Assembly: GCA_019120395.1 (NCBI GenBank)
Contig: DWVD01000080.1
Span: 1 to 48,406, forward strand
Source of the DNA: Candidatus Gemmiger faecigallinarum
GTDB lineage: Bacteria; Bacillota; Clostridia; Oscillospirales; Ruminococcaceae
Direction: 5' to 3'
Length of the DNA: 48,406 nt
Position numbers and translations under genes: made by a program. Below are positions 15,168-22,370 of the stretch, piece after piece (the first letter of the stretch is position 1; each line of letters begins with the position of its first letter). The notes under the pieces are model-generated. The model was not told the origin of the DNA and did not search any database. It saw only the letters and a program-made list of their open reading frames with translations.

Positions 15168-15516
15168 TCATTTCGTTTTTCCGCTCGAATGCGCCGGGCA
15201 GATGCAAATTCCGGCGTTTTTGTCGTACATTTGTCGTACGGCACATCCCATTTAACAGCTATATATTTTCTGCCGCATGCAAAGAGCGGGACCTCAGCGC
15301 AGAAGGCCGTAACTCCACAGCACAAACCGCATCGCCTTTCCTGCATCTGCAGCGGCTTCCCCAAGGGCGTGAGCCTCCCCGGAAGATCCTACCCATGCGG
15401 CGGCCTCTTGTCTCCTGCCGCCCCCGCGCCGGCCGCCTTTTCTTTTCAGATCCATCGTGTTTTTTGCGTCACGCGTTGACAAAACAGCAGTTGCTATGAT
15501 AAACTATATAAGCTGT
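15168..15516. other. Gene-free interval between two tRNA genes
   Basis: No convincing gene is visible. A 9-base direct repeat TTGTCGTAC occurs twice (about 15220-15240). A leftward frame of about 70 codons (15155-15364) lacks a clear ribosome site; such frames beside tRNA 3' ends are often worn remnants of integrase genes, but I cannot prove that here. The tRNA-Thr promoter lies at its right end. Confidence 0.5.
15476..15505 (+). promoter_or_regulatory. Promoter of tRNA-Thr
   Basis: TTGACA (15476-15481), 18-base spacer, TAAACT (15500-15505), 12 bases before the tRNA. The -35 is perfect; the exact -10 is less certain. Confidence 0.75.
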
Positions 15517-15592
15517 GCTGGCATAGCTCAACTGGCAGAGCAGCTGATTTGTAATCAGCAGGTTGCAGGTTCGATTCCTGTTGCCAGCTCCA
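15517..15592 (+). tRNA. tRNA-Thr (anticodon TGT)
   Basis: Acceptor stem GCTGGCA/TGCCAGC, anticodon stem GCTGA/TCAGC with loop TTTGTAA (anticodon TGT, reads ACA), T arm GCAGG-TTCGATT-CCTGT, discriminator T, encoded CCA. All arms fold. Confidence 0.96.
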
Positions 15593-15601
15593 AACAAAAA
15601 A

Positions 15602-15647
15602 CCGCCGTTCCTGCGTTATAATTTGCAGGGACGGCGGCTCTTTTTTG
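15602..15647 (+). terminator. Intrinsic terminator of tRNA-Thr
   Basis: A 13-bp stem (15602-15614 with 15625-15637, one mismatch), then CTCTTTTTT. Confidence 0.92.
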
Positions 15648-15854
15648 CGTCGGAAAATGGGCGCGATAGGCTGGAATGGTCAACTTTTGGTCAACTATTT
15701 ATGATTTTTGTCTAGTTACAGCACGGCAAATAAGAGGTCCGGTGGGTGGCCGGGTCATCCGTTGGCTGCAGACTGTTGGCACGGCTCGATATTCTAAAGC
15801 AGAATTGCTCCTTGTTAAATCTTATTTAACGTATGATGAGCGTCATTGGTCCTG

Positions 15855-16136
15855 TTATGCAGATGTCCCTTTATCCAACAGGGAGCTGATATTGTCGTAG
15901 GTTGCAGCGAGTTCCAGACCATAGAGGGTGAAGTATTCGTAGTTGCTGCACCGATCACCGATACCATAGGCGTTACAAGATTTGTTGTTGCCAACTCTCG
16001 CGGCAAAAGCCAGGGCTTCTTTACTGAAATAGAAGGTTGCCTGCTTTGCCGGTACGGCATCGGCATGACCAATCAAAATAGCCTCGCGCTTGAAAATCTG
16101 GTAAACCTGCTCTTTTGTGTAAGTTTTATGGCTCAT
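15855..16136 (-). CDS. Island protein of unknown function (93 aa)
   Basis: A 93-residue soluble protein, not recognised. It starts MSHKTYTKEQVYQIFKREAIL, a probable helix pair. In the middle are ATFYFSKEALAFAARVGN and NAYGIGDRCSNYEYFTLYGLELA, mixed alpha/beta. GGAGG lies 7 bases before the chosen ATG; an in-frame ATG five codons earlier lacks such a site. Its codons are far more AT-rich than the chromosome, in keeping with recent acquisition. It is the leftmost gene of the island and reads outward. Its promoter was not seen. Confidence 0.75.
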   Translation of the reverse strand: MSHKTYTKEQVYQIFKREAILIGHADAVPAKQATFYFSKEALAFAARVGNNKSCNAYGIGDRCSNYEYFTLYGLELAATYDNISSLLDKGTSA

Positions 16137-16185
16137 TTTTTGTACCTCCAAACACCCGTATAGCCTGATAGCGCAGCTTTGGTAT

Positions 16186-16392
16186 TTACGCTACACAGAA
16201 ACGGGTTGCGGTCGTGGTCTTGATGAAGCGGGCGGCCAGGCGGCTTGTGGTCACGGTTTTCAGTGTGACCTTGTGGGTGCCCACATCCATACGTTCCACA
16301 TCCCGGCGGGCCATCTCGGCCTGGGCGGCTTCAATCAGCTGTTGGGCCTCCTTGTACTGCTCCACAAGGGAAAGAAGTTCGGTGCTGCTCAT
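16186..16392 (-). CDS. Small helical island protein (68 aa)
   Basis: A 68-residue protein of unknown role. The N-terminal 30 residues (LLSLVEQYKEAQQLIEAAQAEM) form a strong amphipathic or coiled-coil helix. The rest has beta-forming, Thr-rich stretches (THKVTLKTVTTS). An AAGGAGG precedes the ATG. It is divergent from the ribbon-helix-helix/zeta pair, with about 370 bases between the starts. A helical partner for the zeta toxin is conceivable from position, but nothing in the sequence shows it. Confidence 0.7.
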   Translation of the reverse strand: MSSTELLSLVEQYKEAQQLIEAAQAEMARRDVERMDVGTHKVTLKTVTTSRLAARFIKTTTATRFCVA

Positions 16393-16644
16393 CGTGTACC
16401 TCCTTGAGATTGCGGGCGGCCCATGCTATAATGGGGCTGCCCTTGGTTGGGTTTGGCATCGCGGGTTGCTTTGGCCGGCAGCGCGGTGCCTTTTCTTTTG
16501 CCAATCGGTTGCAGGTGGCCAGTGCCCGATGCTTGTTTGACCCTTGCGTGCAAGTACGTTGCGCAGTCCGTTTCTGGCGCTTATCGGTGTTCCCCGGAGG
16601 TTTTCACCGTGCCTTGTCCCTTTCGGCAATCATATTATATACCA

Positions 16645-16740
16645 TTGCGCAAGTACATTCAATAGGCAGCCTGTACAAAGAATTGTACTTGCATAAGTGT
16701 AAATTGTACACTTGCGCAAGTACAGATTGCGTGGTATAAT
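16645..16740 (+). promoter_or_regulatory. Promoter and repeat operator of the RHH/zeta operon
   Basis: TTGCGC (16712-16717), 17-base spacer, TATAAT (16735-16740) with an extended TGG. The 13-mer TTGCGCAAGTACA occurs at 16645-16657 and 16712-16724. The second copy lies in the perfect palindrome ACTTGCGCAAGT (16710-16721). A related GTACTTGCATAAGT lies between them (16685-16698). This is the layout expected for autorepression by a ribbon-helix-helix protein. The rest of 16393-16763 has no defensible gene. Confidence 0.8.
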
Positions 16741-16763
16741 TGCTATGGTTAGGAGGTGCCAAT

Positions 16764-16970
16764 GTGGGAACTGCAAGAACAAGGGCAAATAACAAATGGA
16801 ATGCAAAAGCCTATGATAACCTGCGCATTGTGGTCAAGAAGGGCCAAAAGGATGTCATACAAGCCCATGCCGCCGCCAAAGGCGAGAGTATCAACGGATT
16901 TGTGAATCGAGCAATCAGCGAACAGATGAAGCGAGATCAAGAAACAGCGCCCGCCGGGGAGGTGCAATAA
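16764..16970 (+). CDS. Arc-like ribbon-helix-helix protein, probable antitoxin/regulator
   Basis: A 68-residue basic protein. The core DNLRIVVKKGQKDVIQAHAAAKGES followed by INGFVNRAISEQM is the strand-helix-helix pattern of Arc/MetJ-type repressors, preceded by a basic tail (ARTRANNKWN). Start taken as GTG at 16764 with AGGAGG 7 bases upstream; an ATG at 16762 is out of frame. The gene ends 2 bases before the zeta-toxin gene. Its likely role is to bind the TTGCGCAAGTACA repeats in its own promoter. Whether it also neutralises the toxin directly is unknown, because the classical zeta antitoxin, epsilon, is an unrelated helical bundle. Confidence 0.85.
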   Translation: MGTARTRANNKWNAKAYDNLRIVVKKGQKDVIQAHAAAKGESINGFVNRAISEQMKRDQETAPAGEVQ

Positions 16971-16972
16971 CC

Positions 16973-17533
16973 ATGCCGATGTTTACCATTGTAGGCGGCG
17001 TCAACGGCGCAGGCAAAAGCAGCCTGTCCGGCGTGCTGAAAGACTGCCTGGACGATTTGGGCGTGATCGTAGACCCGGACAAGATCACCGCGCAGCTGGG
17101 CGGTGATGAATACGCGGGCGGGCAGGCGGCTGTGGCCCGGTTGCAGGACTGCCTGGCCCAGCGTATCGACTTCACAGAGGAAAGCACTCTGTCGGGCAGT
17201 TTCTCCCGCAAAATGGCCCGCGCGGCCCGCGATGCAGGCTATACGGTGCGGCTGTACTATGTGGGGCTGGACACCGCCAAGGAATCCATCCAGCGCATCG
17301 CAAACCGCGTTGCGCACGGCGGGCACAACATTGCCAGCGAGGACGTAGAGCGCCGCTTTGCCCGGCGGTTCCGCGACCTGGGCAAGCTGCTGCCGCTGTG
17401 CAACGAGGCCACCTTCTACGACAACGGAAACGGGTTCCGGGTGGTAGCGTTCTACCGCAACGGCGAACTGCTGTCCGCCACCGACACGCCGCCCGCCTGG
17501 TTGGCCCAGCTGCGGCAAGAGCTGGGGCTGTGA
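16973..17533 (+). CDS. Zeta-toxin-family kinase
   Basis: A 186-residue P-loop kinase of the zeta/PezT type. Known zeta toxins phosphorylate UDP-N-acetylglucosamine and so poison peptidoglycan synthesis; others target further UDP-sugars. The Walker A loop is GGVNGAGKSS at residues 8-17. Then DPDKI, FTEESTLSG (substrate loop) and YYVGLDTAKESIQRIANRVAHGGHNI with RRFARRF, the arginine-rich nucleotide-binding block seen across the family. Length is in the short range for zeta proteins. GGGGAGG precedes the ATG. It is translated together with the RHH gene. The island may use it for maintenance. Confidence 0.9.
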   Translation: MPMFTIVGGVNGAGKSSLSGVLKDCLDDLGVIVDPDKITAQLGGDEYAGGQAAVARLQDCLAQRIDFTEESTLSGSFSRKMARAARDAGYTVRLYYVGLDTAKESIQRIANRVAHGGHNIASEDVERRFARRFRDLGKLLPLCNEATFYDNGNGFRVVAFYRNGELLSATDTPPAWLAQLRQELGL

Positions 17534-17732
17534 CCCGCCGGGAAACGTCCTGTGTGTAAATCGGCGCTTGACGGCATGGGGCGCTGCCCCGGCGGGGCGG
17601 GGCATCCCCCCCACCCCTGGATAACAGCCGAACACACCGCCGTTATGGCGTGGGTCGGCCTTTCCATCTCTGGGCCGATTGACGGGAAAAGGGGTAGCGC
17701 ATCAAACAACGAACGAACAACGAGACAAAACG

Positions 17733-17765
17733 CCCCGGCGGGCTGCCAGATCGGCCCCGCCGGGG
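17733..17765. other. GC-rich hairpin after the zeta gene
   Basis: CCCCGGCGGG (17733-17742) pairs with CCCGCCGGGG (17756-17765), 13-base loop, followed rightward by TTAGTCTTTG. It may be a weak terminator between the zeta gene and the converging sigma-factor gene. Both arms contain the island's frequent CCCGSCGGG motif. Nothing else is visible in 17534-17782. Confidence 0.5.
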
Positions 17766-17782
17766 TTAGTCTTTGTTAGTAT

Positions 17783-18685
17783 TTACGGCGGGCTTTCCTC
17801 CCCTATGTAAGCCCCGCGGCTTTCCAGGTACTCGACCGTGCGCTCTTCCACGCTGCCGACCGCGTACCAGGCGGAAAAGCCGGTTCCGTGCCAGGCACGC
17901 CGCTGGATGGTCTCCTCCCGCCAGCGCAGCAGGCGCGGGTTGCGGCGCAGCTTGCTGAACGCGGACGTTTTTGCCGTGTTGACCTGGCCTATTGTCAAGC
18001 CCTGCTCCTCGCTGATCTGGCGCACCGTCTTGCCGGTGTAATATTTCCCGCGGATGACCGCCTGCTCGCGCTCGGTCAGCTTGCGCAGGGCTTCTTCCAG
18101 AGCGGAGTGCAGCTGCTCTTGATAGACGGCATCCTCCGCCGCCTGCATGGCGCTGTCAGCCGCCGGGTCGGGCTGCAGCTCGCCCAGGGTGGCCGCGCCG
18201 CTGTCGTCCTCGTCCAGGGGCGTGTCCAGGCTGGCGCAGTGGTTCAGCGGGTCAGCGGAAACGGTGTGCTGCTTGCCGTCTGTATCGGTCACGCTGCGGC
18301 GGTGGGCGCCGGTCAGTGCCCGGCCAATCTGCCGCTGCATGGCCTGCCCCAGCCAGTTTGAAAAGCTGCCCGCCTCCGGCTGGTAGGTCTGGGCGGCGTA
18401 CTGGACGGCAAAATAGCCTTCCTGTTCAAAGTCGTCTGCGGTCATGCCATGCGCGTCCGCCAGGGCCTTGTGCGCCGGATACCACCGCCAGAACAGGGTG
18501 CGCAGCAGCCCCCGGTTGATCTGCCACAGCTGGCCTAAGGCAAAGGCGTCCCCGGTCTTGGCCAGGGCGGCCAGCGCCGCGTTGACGGCCTGCTGCCCGG
18601 CGGGCTGTTCCGCCGGGTTTCTCTGGCTTCGCTCTCGGTTCAGGCCGGGTTCATCGCCCGGCGGCGTTGTGTTTCTGCTTTCCAT
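17783..18685 (-). CDS. Sigma-70-family RNA polymerase sigma factor of the island
   Basis: A 300-residue sigma-like factor. After a polar N-terminus, residues about 60-125 (LLRTLFWRWYPAHKAL, then GMTADDFEQEGYFAVQYAAQTY and FSNWLGQAMQRQIGRAL) match sigma region 2. Residues about 210-260 (EALRKLTEREQAVIRGKYYTGKT followed by ISEEQGLTIGQVNTAKTSAF) match the region 4 helix-turn-helix. A spacer rich in acidic residues separates them, and the C-terminal 45 residues are Arg/Trp-rich. It is probably used to read island promoters or redirect host polymerase. The start at 18685 has GGAAAGGGG upstream. It ends the leftward operon and overlaps the preceding zinc-ribbon-like gene by 35 bases. Confidence 0.88.
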   Translation of the reverse strand: MESRNTTPPGDEPGLNRERSQRNPAEQPAGQQAVNAALAALAKTGDAFALGQLWQINRGLLRTLFWRWYPAHKALADAHGMTADDFEQEGYFAVQYAAQTYQPEAGSFSNWLGQAMQRQIGRALTGAHRRSVTDTDGKQHTVSADPLNHCASLDTPLDEDDSGAATLGELQPDPAADSAMQAAEDAVYQEQLHSALEEALRKLTEREQAVIRGKYYTGKTVRQISEEQGLTIGQVNTAKTSAFSKLRRNPRLLRWREETIQRRAWHGTGFSAWYAVGSVEERTVEYLESRGAYIGEESPP

Positions 18686-18842
18686 GCTGCGCCCCTTTCC
18701 GCGCGAAAAGTTTCCCAGTGACGGCGGGAAGCCCGCCGGGCGGGGGTGGAGGGGGTGATAGCCCCCGCCGGGGCGGGTCGCGGCAGTCGCACCGCTCGCC
18801 GGGGTCAAGGTTTGCCCCACAACAGGGGCAGGTCCAGTACAT
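18651..18842 (-). CDS. Zinc-ribbon-like mini-protein (63 aa)
   Basis: A short gene starting MYWTCPCCGANLDPGERCDC, with a CxxC knuckle followed by CxC, so a small zinc-binding ribbon is likely. A proline run and a basic tail (ARKGAQHGKQKHNAAGR) follow. Its ATG shares the A of the upstream gene's stop (TGATG), and its own stop lies inside the sigma-factor gene, so it is sandwiched by translational coupling. The sigma factor's neighbour could be a partner or inhibitor; that is inference. No strong separate ribosome site. Confidence 0.65.
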   Translation of the reverse strand: MYWTCPCCGANLDPGERCDCRDPPRRGLSPPPPPPGGLPAVTGKLFARKGAQHGKQKHNAAGR

Positions 18843-19030
18843 CACCGCAGCTGCACCCGCCTTCCATCCGGGAACAGAAGGAATAACTGCCCGTTCGGGT
18901 TGTCGGTCAGTACATGGCAGCCGGCGGCCAGCGAGGTCGTCAGCAGGCAGCCACCTTCTGCGCGATCTTTGTAGCGGTCGGGGCAGTCTTTCGTGCAAGG
19001 GGTATCGTCAAGGGGGCAAAGAACGTCCAT
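18842..19030 (-). CDS. Cys-rich small island protein (62 aa)
   Basis: A 62-residue protein with five cysteines, four clustered as C5, C12, C16 and C28 (LCPLDDTPCTKDCPD, then GGCLLTTSLAAGCHVL). It is probably a metal-binding or disulphide-free zinc protein of the type common in phage early regions. GGAGG lies 8 bases before the ATG. It lies 55 bases downstream of the DUF3987 gene's end, and the 9-bp tandem repeat at 19071-19097 sits between them. Function unknown. Confidence 0.75.
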   Translation of the reverse strand: MDVLCPLDDTPCTKDCPDRYKDRAEGGCLLTTSLAAGCHVLTDNPNGQLFLLFPDGRRVQLR

Positions 19031-19070
19031 CGGTAGACCTCCCAAAAAGTGTTTTTTCAAAAAGGCATGT

Positions 19071-19097
19071 GTGACTTTAGTGACTTTAGTGACTAAA
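19071..19097. repeat. 9-bp tandem repeat, cluster A (3 units)
   Basis: Three head-to-tail units GTGACTTTA, GTGACTTTA, GTGACTAAA. They overlap the last codons of the DUF3987 gene. The same unit recurs at 23183-23218 and 23930-24012. Confidence 0.95.
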
Positions 19098-20984
19098 GCC
19101 TTGGTTTTCGGCATTTTGCATCGCTTCGATGGGCCGCAAAATAATGGTCTCAGAAGGACGGCCGCCGCGCGGGATTTTGTCGATACGGATATACCCGCGC
19201 TGTTCCAACTCCTGCAAGCCGGGGTCAAGTTGGCGGGCGTTCATGCGGCCGTGGCACAGCCGCAGCACATCCCGTTTACCGATCTCTGGCTTCCCCGCAC
19301 TTTGCAGGCGGTTCCAGATATAGCGGGCGTCCCTGACGGCCTGCGGCTCGGTCGCGCCCATCTGGCGGAATGCGGCGCAGCTGTGAGCGATAAAGTACCG
19401 GGCAATCGAGATGGCCGCCCGCATGGTCTCGCCGGATAGCGGCTCGCTGTCGGCAAACAGGCCCACACGGGCACAGTGCAGCACGCCCGCAATGCGCATG
19501 GTCGTGCCGTGCAGTTTCCCGGCCCAGCCCTCCACGTCCTCCAGGTCGGTCACAAGGCGGCGTTCCAGCTCATCGAAGAACTGTTCGGCCAGCCCGGCAG
19601 CCGCCGGGGCAAACCGGATGATTTTGGGCGGGTCTGCGGGCTTGCTGTCCGCCTGGGTTTGCAGCAGGTCGGTCAGGCAATCGGCAAAGGCTTGCGCCAC
19701 CGTGCCGGGGATGGCCGGGGTGCTGAACTGGCGGCACCCGACTTTTGAGGTTGGCAGACTGTACAAAAAGCGGGCCAGCAGGCCGCGCCCGGCAAAGGTT
19801 TCGTTCTCCATGATCTCGCGCAGCACCGAGGGCTGCACCATCAGCAGCAGGGTTAAAGCCGGGTGCGCGATGGTCTCGGCCTTGCGGCCCTTGCGGTCTA
19901 CCTGGATGGTATCCCCTGTGTAGGCTTTGAGGAAGGTGTCAATGTTCGCACCGCCCTGTCCGCTGTACAGCCCGGCCAGAATTCCGAACAGGCCGCCCTC
20001 GGCGCTGAACACGCCCATGCGCCCGCTGTTGTCCGCCAGCAGGCTGGTCAGGGCCTCCGGGGTCACATCATCGGCCAGCAGGCGCAGCGGTTTCACGGGT
20101 TCCAGGCTGTCCAGTTCGGCCTGCTTGGCGGCGATGTCCTCTGCCTTCCAGCCGTTCCCGCCCTTCTTGACCTTGCCCGCCTGCGCAAGCATGGATTCCA
20201 CTTGCCGCGAAAGCAAGCTGGCCTGTATGCGGTACTCGTTGACCGCCGGGGCGCGGCGCTCGTTCTCGGCGCCGCAAAAGTCGTAAACGTGGCGGCTGAT
20301 CTCGGCCAGCACCGGGCTTTTGCGCTCGCTGGGCTTTGCCACAACGGCAATGTACAGGTTCAGCGGCTCCAGCCACCCCGGCTTTGGGTTTACCTTGTAC
20401 ACGCCCTGCACGGCCAGCGAAACGGCCGCCAGCAGCCCGGCGGCGGGCATATCGGCGGGCACCTGCAAGCTGGTTGCGATGGCCTGGGCATAGTCGCCCA
20501 GCACAGGCGGCAGGGCTTCCACCGGGAAGCCGGGCAGGTCGTCCGCCTGCCCCTCGTCAAACGGTTCAAACGAAGCAAAGCCGTCCGACTCTGGTTCTTC
20601 TTCCTCCGGGACGATCTCGCGCAGCAGACGCAGCCCGGCGGGCTGAAACTGGGCCGGGCCTGCGTTCAATCGCTTGACATGGTCGGTTTGAAACGCGCTG
20701 CGCATATCGGGCGCATCGTCCCCAACAGCGTCCAGGCGGGCCAGCAGCAGGGCTTTGCATCGCTCTGCCCGGCTGGCGCTGTCGTTGGCCGCCAGCGCCA
20801 GAAAGTACAGCAGGGACAGCGTGATTTCCTCGTTCAGTGCGTTGGCCCCCATCCCTTGCAGCAGGGACGAAAAGTCGGCGTCCGTGCAAACCAGGTCGCC
20901 CGGCTGCCGCCATTGTTCGGCGAACGGCAGCAGCCGCATGGCGCACTGTTCCACGCCCGCCGGGTCCTTAAAGTGGATGTTCAA
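19086..20984 (-). CDS. DUF3987-domain replication-type protein
   Basis: A large (about 632-residue) protein with the DUF3987 domain common in phage and island replication modules (relatives are called YfjI-like; the fold is thought to be a P-loop ATPase). Residues about 165-200 contain FPVEALPPVLGDYAQAIATSLQVP and NLYIAVVAKPSERKSPVLAEI, where the SERKSP stretch stands in for a Walker A. GMGGLF-like VFSAEGGLFGILAGLYSG and the DTFLKAYTGD segment follow. A helix-turn-helix-like tail (ISKRDVLRL-like GKRDVLRLCHGRM) closes it. The start is uncertain: TTG at 20984 has GGGGGAG 10 bases upstream, TTG at 20993 is too close, and ATG at 20939 has only a weak site. Likely the island's replication helicase or initiator. 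Confidence 0.85.
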   Translation of the reverse strand: MNIHFKDPAGVEQCAMRLLPFAEQWRQPGDLVCTDADFSSLLQGMGANALNEEITLSLLYFLALAANDSASRAERCKALLLARLDAVGDDAPDMRSAFQTDHVKRLNAGPAQFQPAGLRLLREIVPEEEEPESDGFASFEPFDEGQADDLPGFPVEALPPVLGDYAQAIATSLQVPADMPAAGLLAAVSLAVQGVYKVNPKPGWLEPLNLYIAVVAKPSERKSPVLAEISRHVYDFCGAENERRAPAVNEYRIQASLLSRQVESMLAQAGKVKKGGNGWKAEDIAAKQAELDSLEPVKPLRLLADDVTPEALTSLLADNSGRMGVFSAEGGLFGILAGLYSGQGGANIDTFLKAYTGDTIQVDRKGRKAETIAHPALTLLLMVQPSVLREIMENETFAGRGLLARFLYSLPTSKVGCRQFSTPAIPGTVAQAFADCLTDLLQTQADSKPADPPKIIRFAPAAAGLAEQFFDELERRLVTDLEDVEGWAGKLHGTTMRIAGVLHCARVGLFADSEPLSGETMRAAISIARYFIAHSCAAFRQMGATEPQAVRDARYIWNRLQSAGKPEIGKRDVLRLCHGRMNARQLDPGLQELEQRGYIRIDKIPRGGRPSETIILRPIEAMQNAENQGFSH

Positions 20985-21195
20985 CGTGGACAAACTCCCC
21001 CTTCTTCAGCGCAGCGGCGGCCCGCATGGCCCCCTGTTTGTAGCTCATACCCGGCGGGACAAGAACGGCGACAGCCGTTGACCGCGCATCCCAGCACATG
21101 GCCGCGGCGTAGCGGCTGCCCCGAACCACATAGAACTCGCAGCCGTCCATCTGGTAAAAATGTACCTGCCTGCCCTTAAACTTTCCCAGCAGCAT
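20968..21195 (-). CDS. Small island protein (75 aa)
   Basis: A 75-residue beta-rich protein (LLGKFKGRQVHFYQMDGCEFYVVRG, then AMCWDARSTAVAVLVPPG) ending in a helix and HVEHPL. Not recognised. Its stop lies inside the start of the DUF3987 gene and its start inside the 41-residue gene upstream, so the three are coupled. GGGGG lies 9 bases upstream of the ATG. Confidence 0.75.
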   Translation of the reverse strand: MLLGKFKGRQVHFYQMDGCEFYVVRGSRYAAAMCWDARSTAVAVLVPPGMSYKQGAMRAAAALKKGEFVHVEHPL

Positions 21196-21301
21196 GGCGG
21201 GCCGCCCCCTTTCCGTCAAGCGCCAAAATCTCCATCACTTTCCTGCGCAGCTCCGGGTCTGCGCGCATCGCGGCCAGCAGGCGGCGTTCTTCCTCTGTCA
21301 T
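21176..21301 (-). CDS. 41-residue island mini-protein
   Basis: Starts MTEEERRLLAAMRADPELRR and ends HAAGKV; two charged amphipathic helices. It begins within the stop of the gene upstream (ATGA overlap) and overlaps the next gene's start by 20 bases. Overlap on both sides and a GGGGG site make it a likely real gene in spite of its length. Function unknown. Confidence 0.65.
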   Translation of the reverse strand: MTEEERRLLAAMRADPELRRKVMEILALDGKGAARHAAGKV

Positions 21302-21453
21302 ACCCTGCCGCCCCCTTTCTGGTGCTGTTCCCAATAGACCTGTTCCAGAACGGCAAGTTTCGTCAGGGCCAGGCGCAGGAACTGGGGTTCGGTGTTGCGG
21401 TTCAGAATGTCGCCGATCTGGCGGCGCAGCGTCTTGGCGTCCTTCACTTCCAT
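21298..21453 (-). CDS. 51-residue island mini-protein
   Basis: A helical, charged protein (MEVKDAKTLRRQIGDILNRN, then LRLALTKLAVLEQVYWEQHQ). AAAGGGGAG lies just upstream of the ATG. The stop overlaps the next gene (ATGA) and the start overlaps the gene before it. No family recognised. Confidence 0.7.
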   Translation of the reverse strand: MEVKDAKTLRRQIGDILNRNTEPQFLRLALTKLAVLEQVYWEQHQKGGGRV

Positions 21454-21695
21454 TCTCCCCTTTCCATCAGGGCGGTATATTGGCTGTCGATCTCGGACAC
21501 ATCGCCGTTGCACATCTCTGCGGCCAGCTGATAGGCGCGCCCGGCACTCCAGACAGCGGCAAGGGCGCACCGTATGACCGTGGCAGGGGCGTTTCCGCGC
21601 CTGTGCCGCTGAACCGCAGCGGCAAAAACCGTCTCGGCTTTGATGCACTCGCCTACAGAGGGGCGCAGGGTCAACGGGCTTTTACGCATCTGCAT
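21444..21695 (-). CDS. Small island protein (83 aa)
   Basis: An 83-residue protein, mainly helical: VGECIKAETVFAAAVQRHRRG, ATVIRCALAAVWSAGRAYQLA, and an acidic end with SEIDSQYTALMERGEW. GGGGG lies 8 bases before the ATG. Overlaps both neighbours by about 10-14 bases. Function not known. Confidence 0.72.
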   Translation of the reverse strand: MQMRKSPLTLRPSVGECIKAETVFAAAVQRHRRGNAPATVIRCALAAVWSAGRAYQLAAEMCNGDVSEIDSQYTALMERGEWK

Positions 21696-22059
21696 GTTCC
21701 ATACCCCCTTCAATCTCTTCCAGCACAGCACGGGCCGCTTCCTGGGCGCTCTGCATCTCGGCAACGGTCTTTTGCAGCCGTGCCAGCTCAACAGCCTGGG
21801 AAGTCTGCCGCCACAGGTCGGCAAGGTCCACCTGAGCGTCCAGCTGCTCCGCCGGGCGGATGTTGGTCACGGCGTACCCCTCCGCCTGCATCTGCTGGGC
21901 AATGTAGCCCGCCGGGCGCATCCCCAGGCGGGAAAGGGCGTCAATCCGGCCGCCGTCCAGGATCACGGTTTCGGTCTGCTCGGCGCGGGGCTTGGGCTGG
22001 CGGGTGTCCACAAAGGACACAGCATAGGCATACAACCGGATGGTCTTTGTCAGTTTCAT
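21682..22059 (-). CDS. Island protein with C-terminal coiled coil (125 aa)
   Basis: A 125-residue protein. The N-terminal half is beta-rich (KLTKTIRLYAYAVSFVDTRQ, ETVILDGGRIDALSRLG). The C-terminal 45 residues (VELARLQKTVAEMQSAQEAARAVL) are a clear coiled coil, so it probably oligomerises. GAGGAAAAAG precedes the ATG. It is the first gene of the operon after the two regulators, separated from them by a 53-base gap with a hairpin (22091-22100 with 22112-22121). Not recognised. Confidence 0.75.
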   Translation of the reverse strand: MKLTKTIRLYAYAVSFVDTRQPKPRAEQTETVILDGGRIDALSRLGMRPAGYIAQQMQAEGYAVTNIRPAEQLDAQVDLADLWRQTSQAVELARLQKTVAEMQSAQEAARAVLEEIEGGMEHADA

Positions 22060-22112
22060 TTGTCTTTTTCCTCCAATTCTGCTATACTGGAGGCGGTAAA
22101 GTGTGCAATTTT

Positions 22113-22370
22113 TTACCGCCTGGCCGTCCTGGATGTTGCAGCATCCGGGGCGGCCTTTCTGTTTGCATGGTCAAAGAAGTACTTGCCGTAGTCGGCGCGG
22201 TCAATGTTCAGCACCTGGGCAATAGCGTCCATCTGCCAGGCGTCAAAGGGCTGCTGGCCGGTCATGCGGGCGGTCATGGTGCTGGGGGCCATGCCAGCCC
22301 GGCGGGCTACCTCGTTCTGTGTGATCTCGCACTCGGCAAAGCGAATACGCAGGTTATAGAAGGGTCTCAT
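22113..22370 (-). CDS. XRE-type regulator, second of a pair
   Basis: An 85-residue DNA-binding protein: NLRIRFAECEITQNEVARRAGMAPSTM followed by TGQQPFDAWQMDAIAQVLNID, a typical helix-turn-helix with family-standard spacing. A basic tail follows. It starts in the stop codon of the first regulator (ATGA), and AAGGAAGGTGG lies upstream. By position it is Cro-like or an activator of the leftward operon. Confidence 0.85.
   Translation of the reverse strand: MRPFYNLRIRFAECEITQNEVARRAGMAPSTMTARMTGQQPFDAWQMDAIAQVLNIDRADYGKYFFDHANRKAAPDAATSRTARR

Noticed and set aside
15051-15479. 142-codon frame over tRNA-Leu and its terminator
   Set aside because: It covers a functional tRNA and terminator, so it is not coding.
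15676-15900. 74-codon plus-strand frame at the left end of the island
   Set aside because: No usable ribosome site, and it runs antisense into the gene at 15855-16136. Its composition is only a product of AT-rich DNA.
16404-16739. 111-codon plus-strand frame before the RHH gene
   Set aside because: It covers the promoter and operator repeats of the RHH/zeta operon and has no ribosome site or recognisable pattern.
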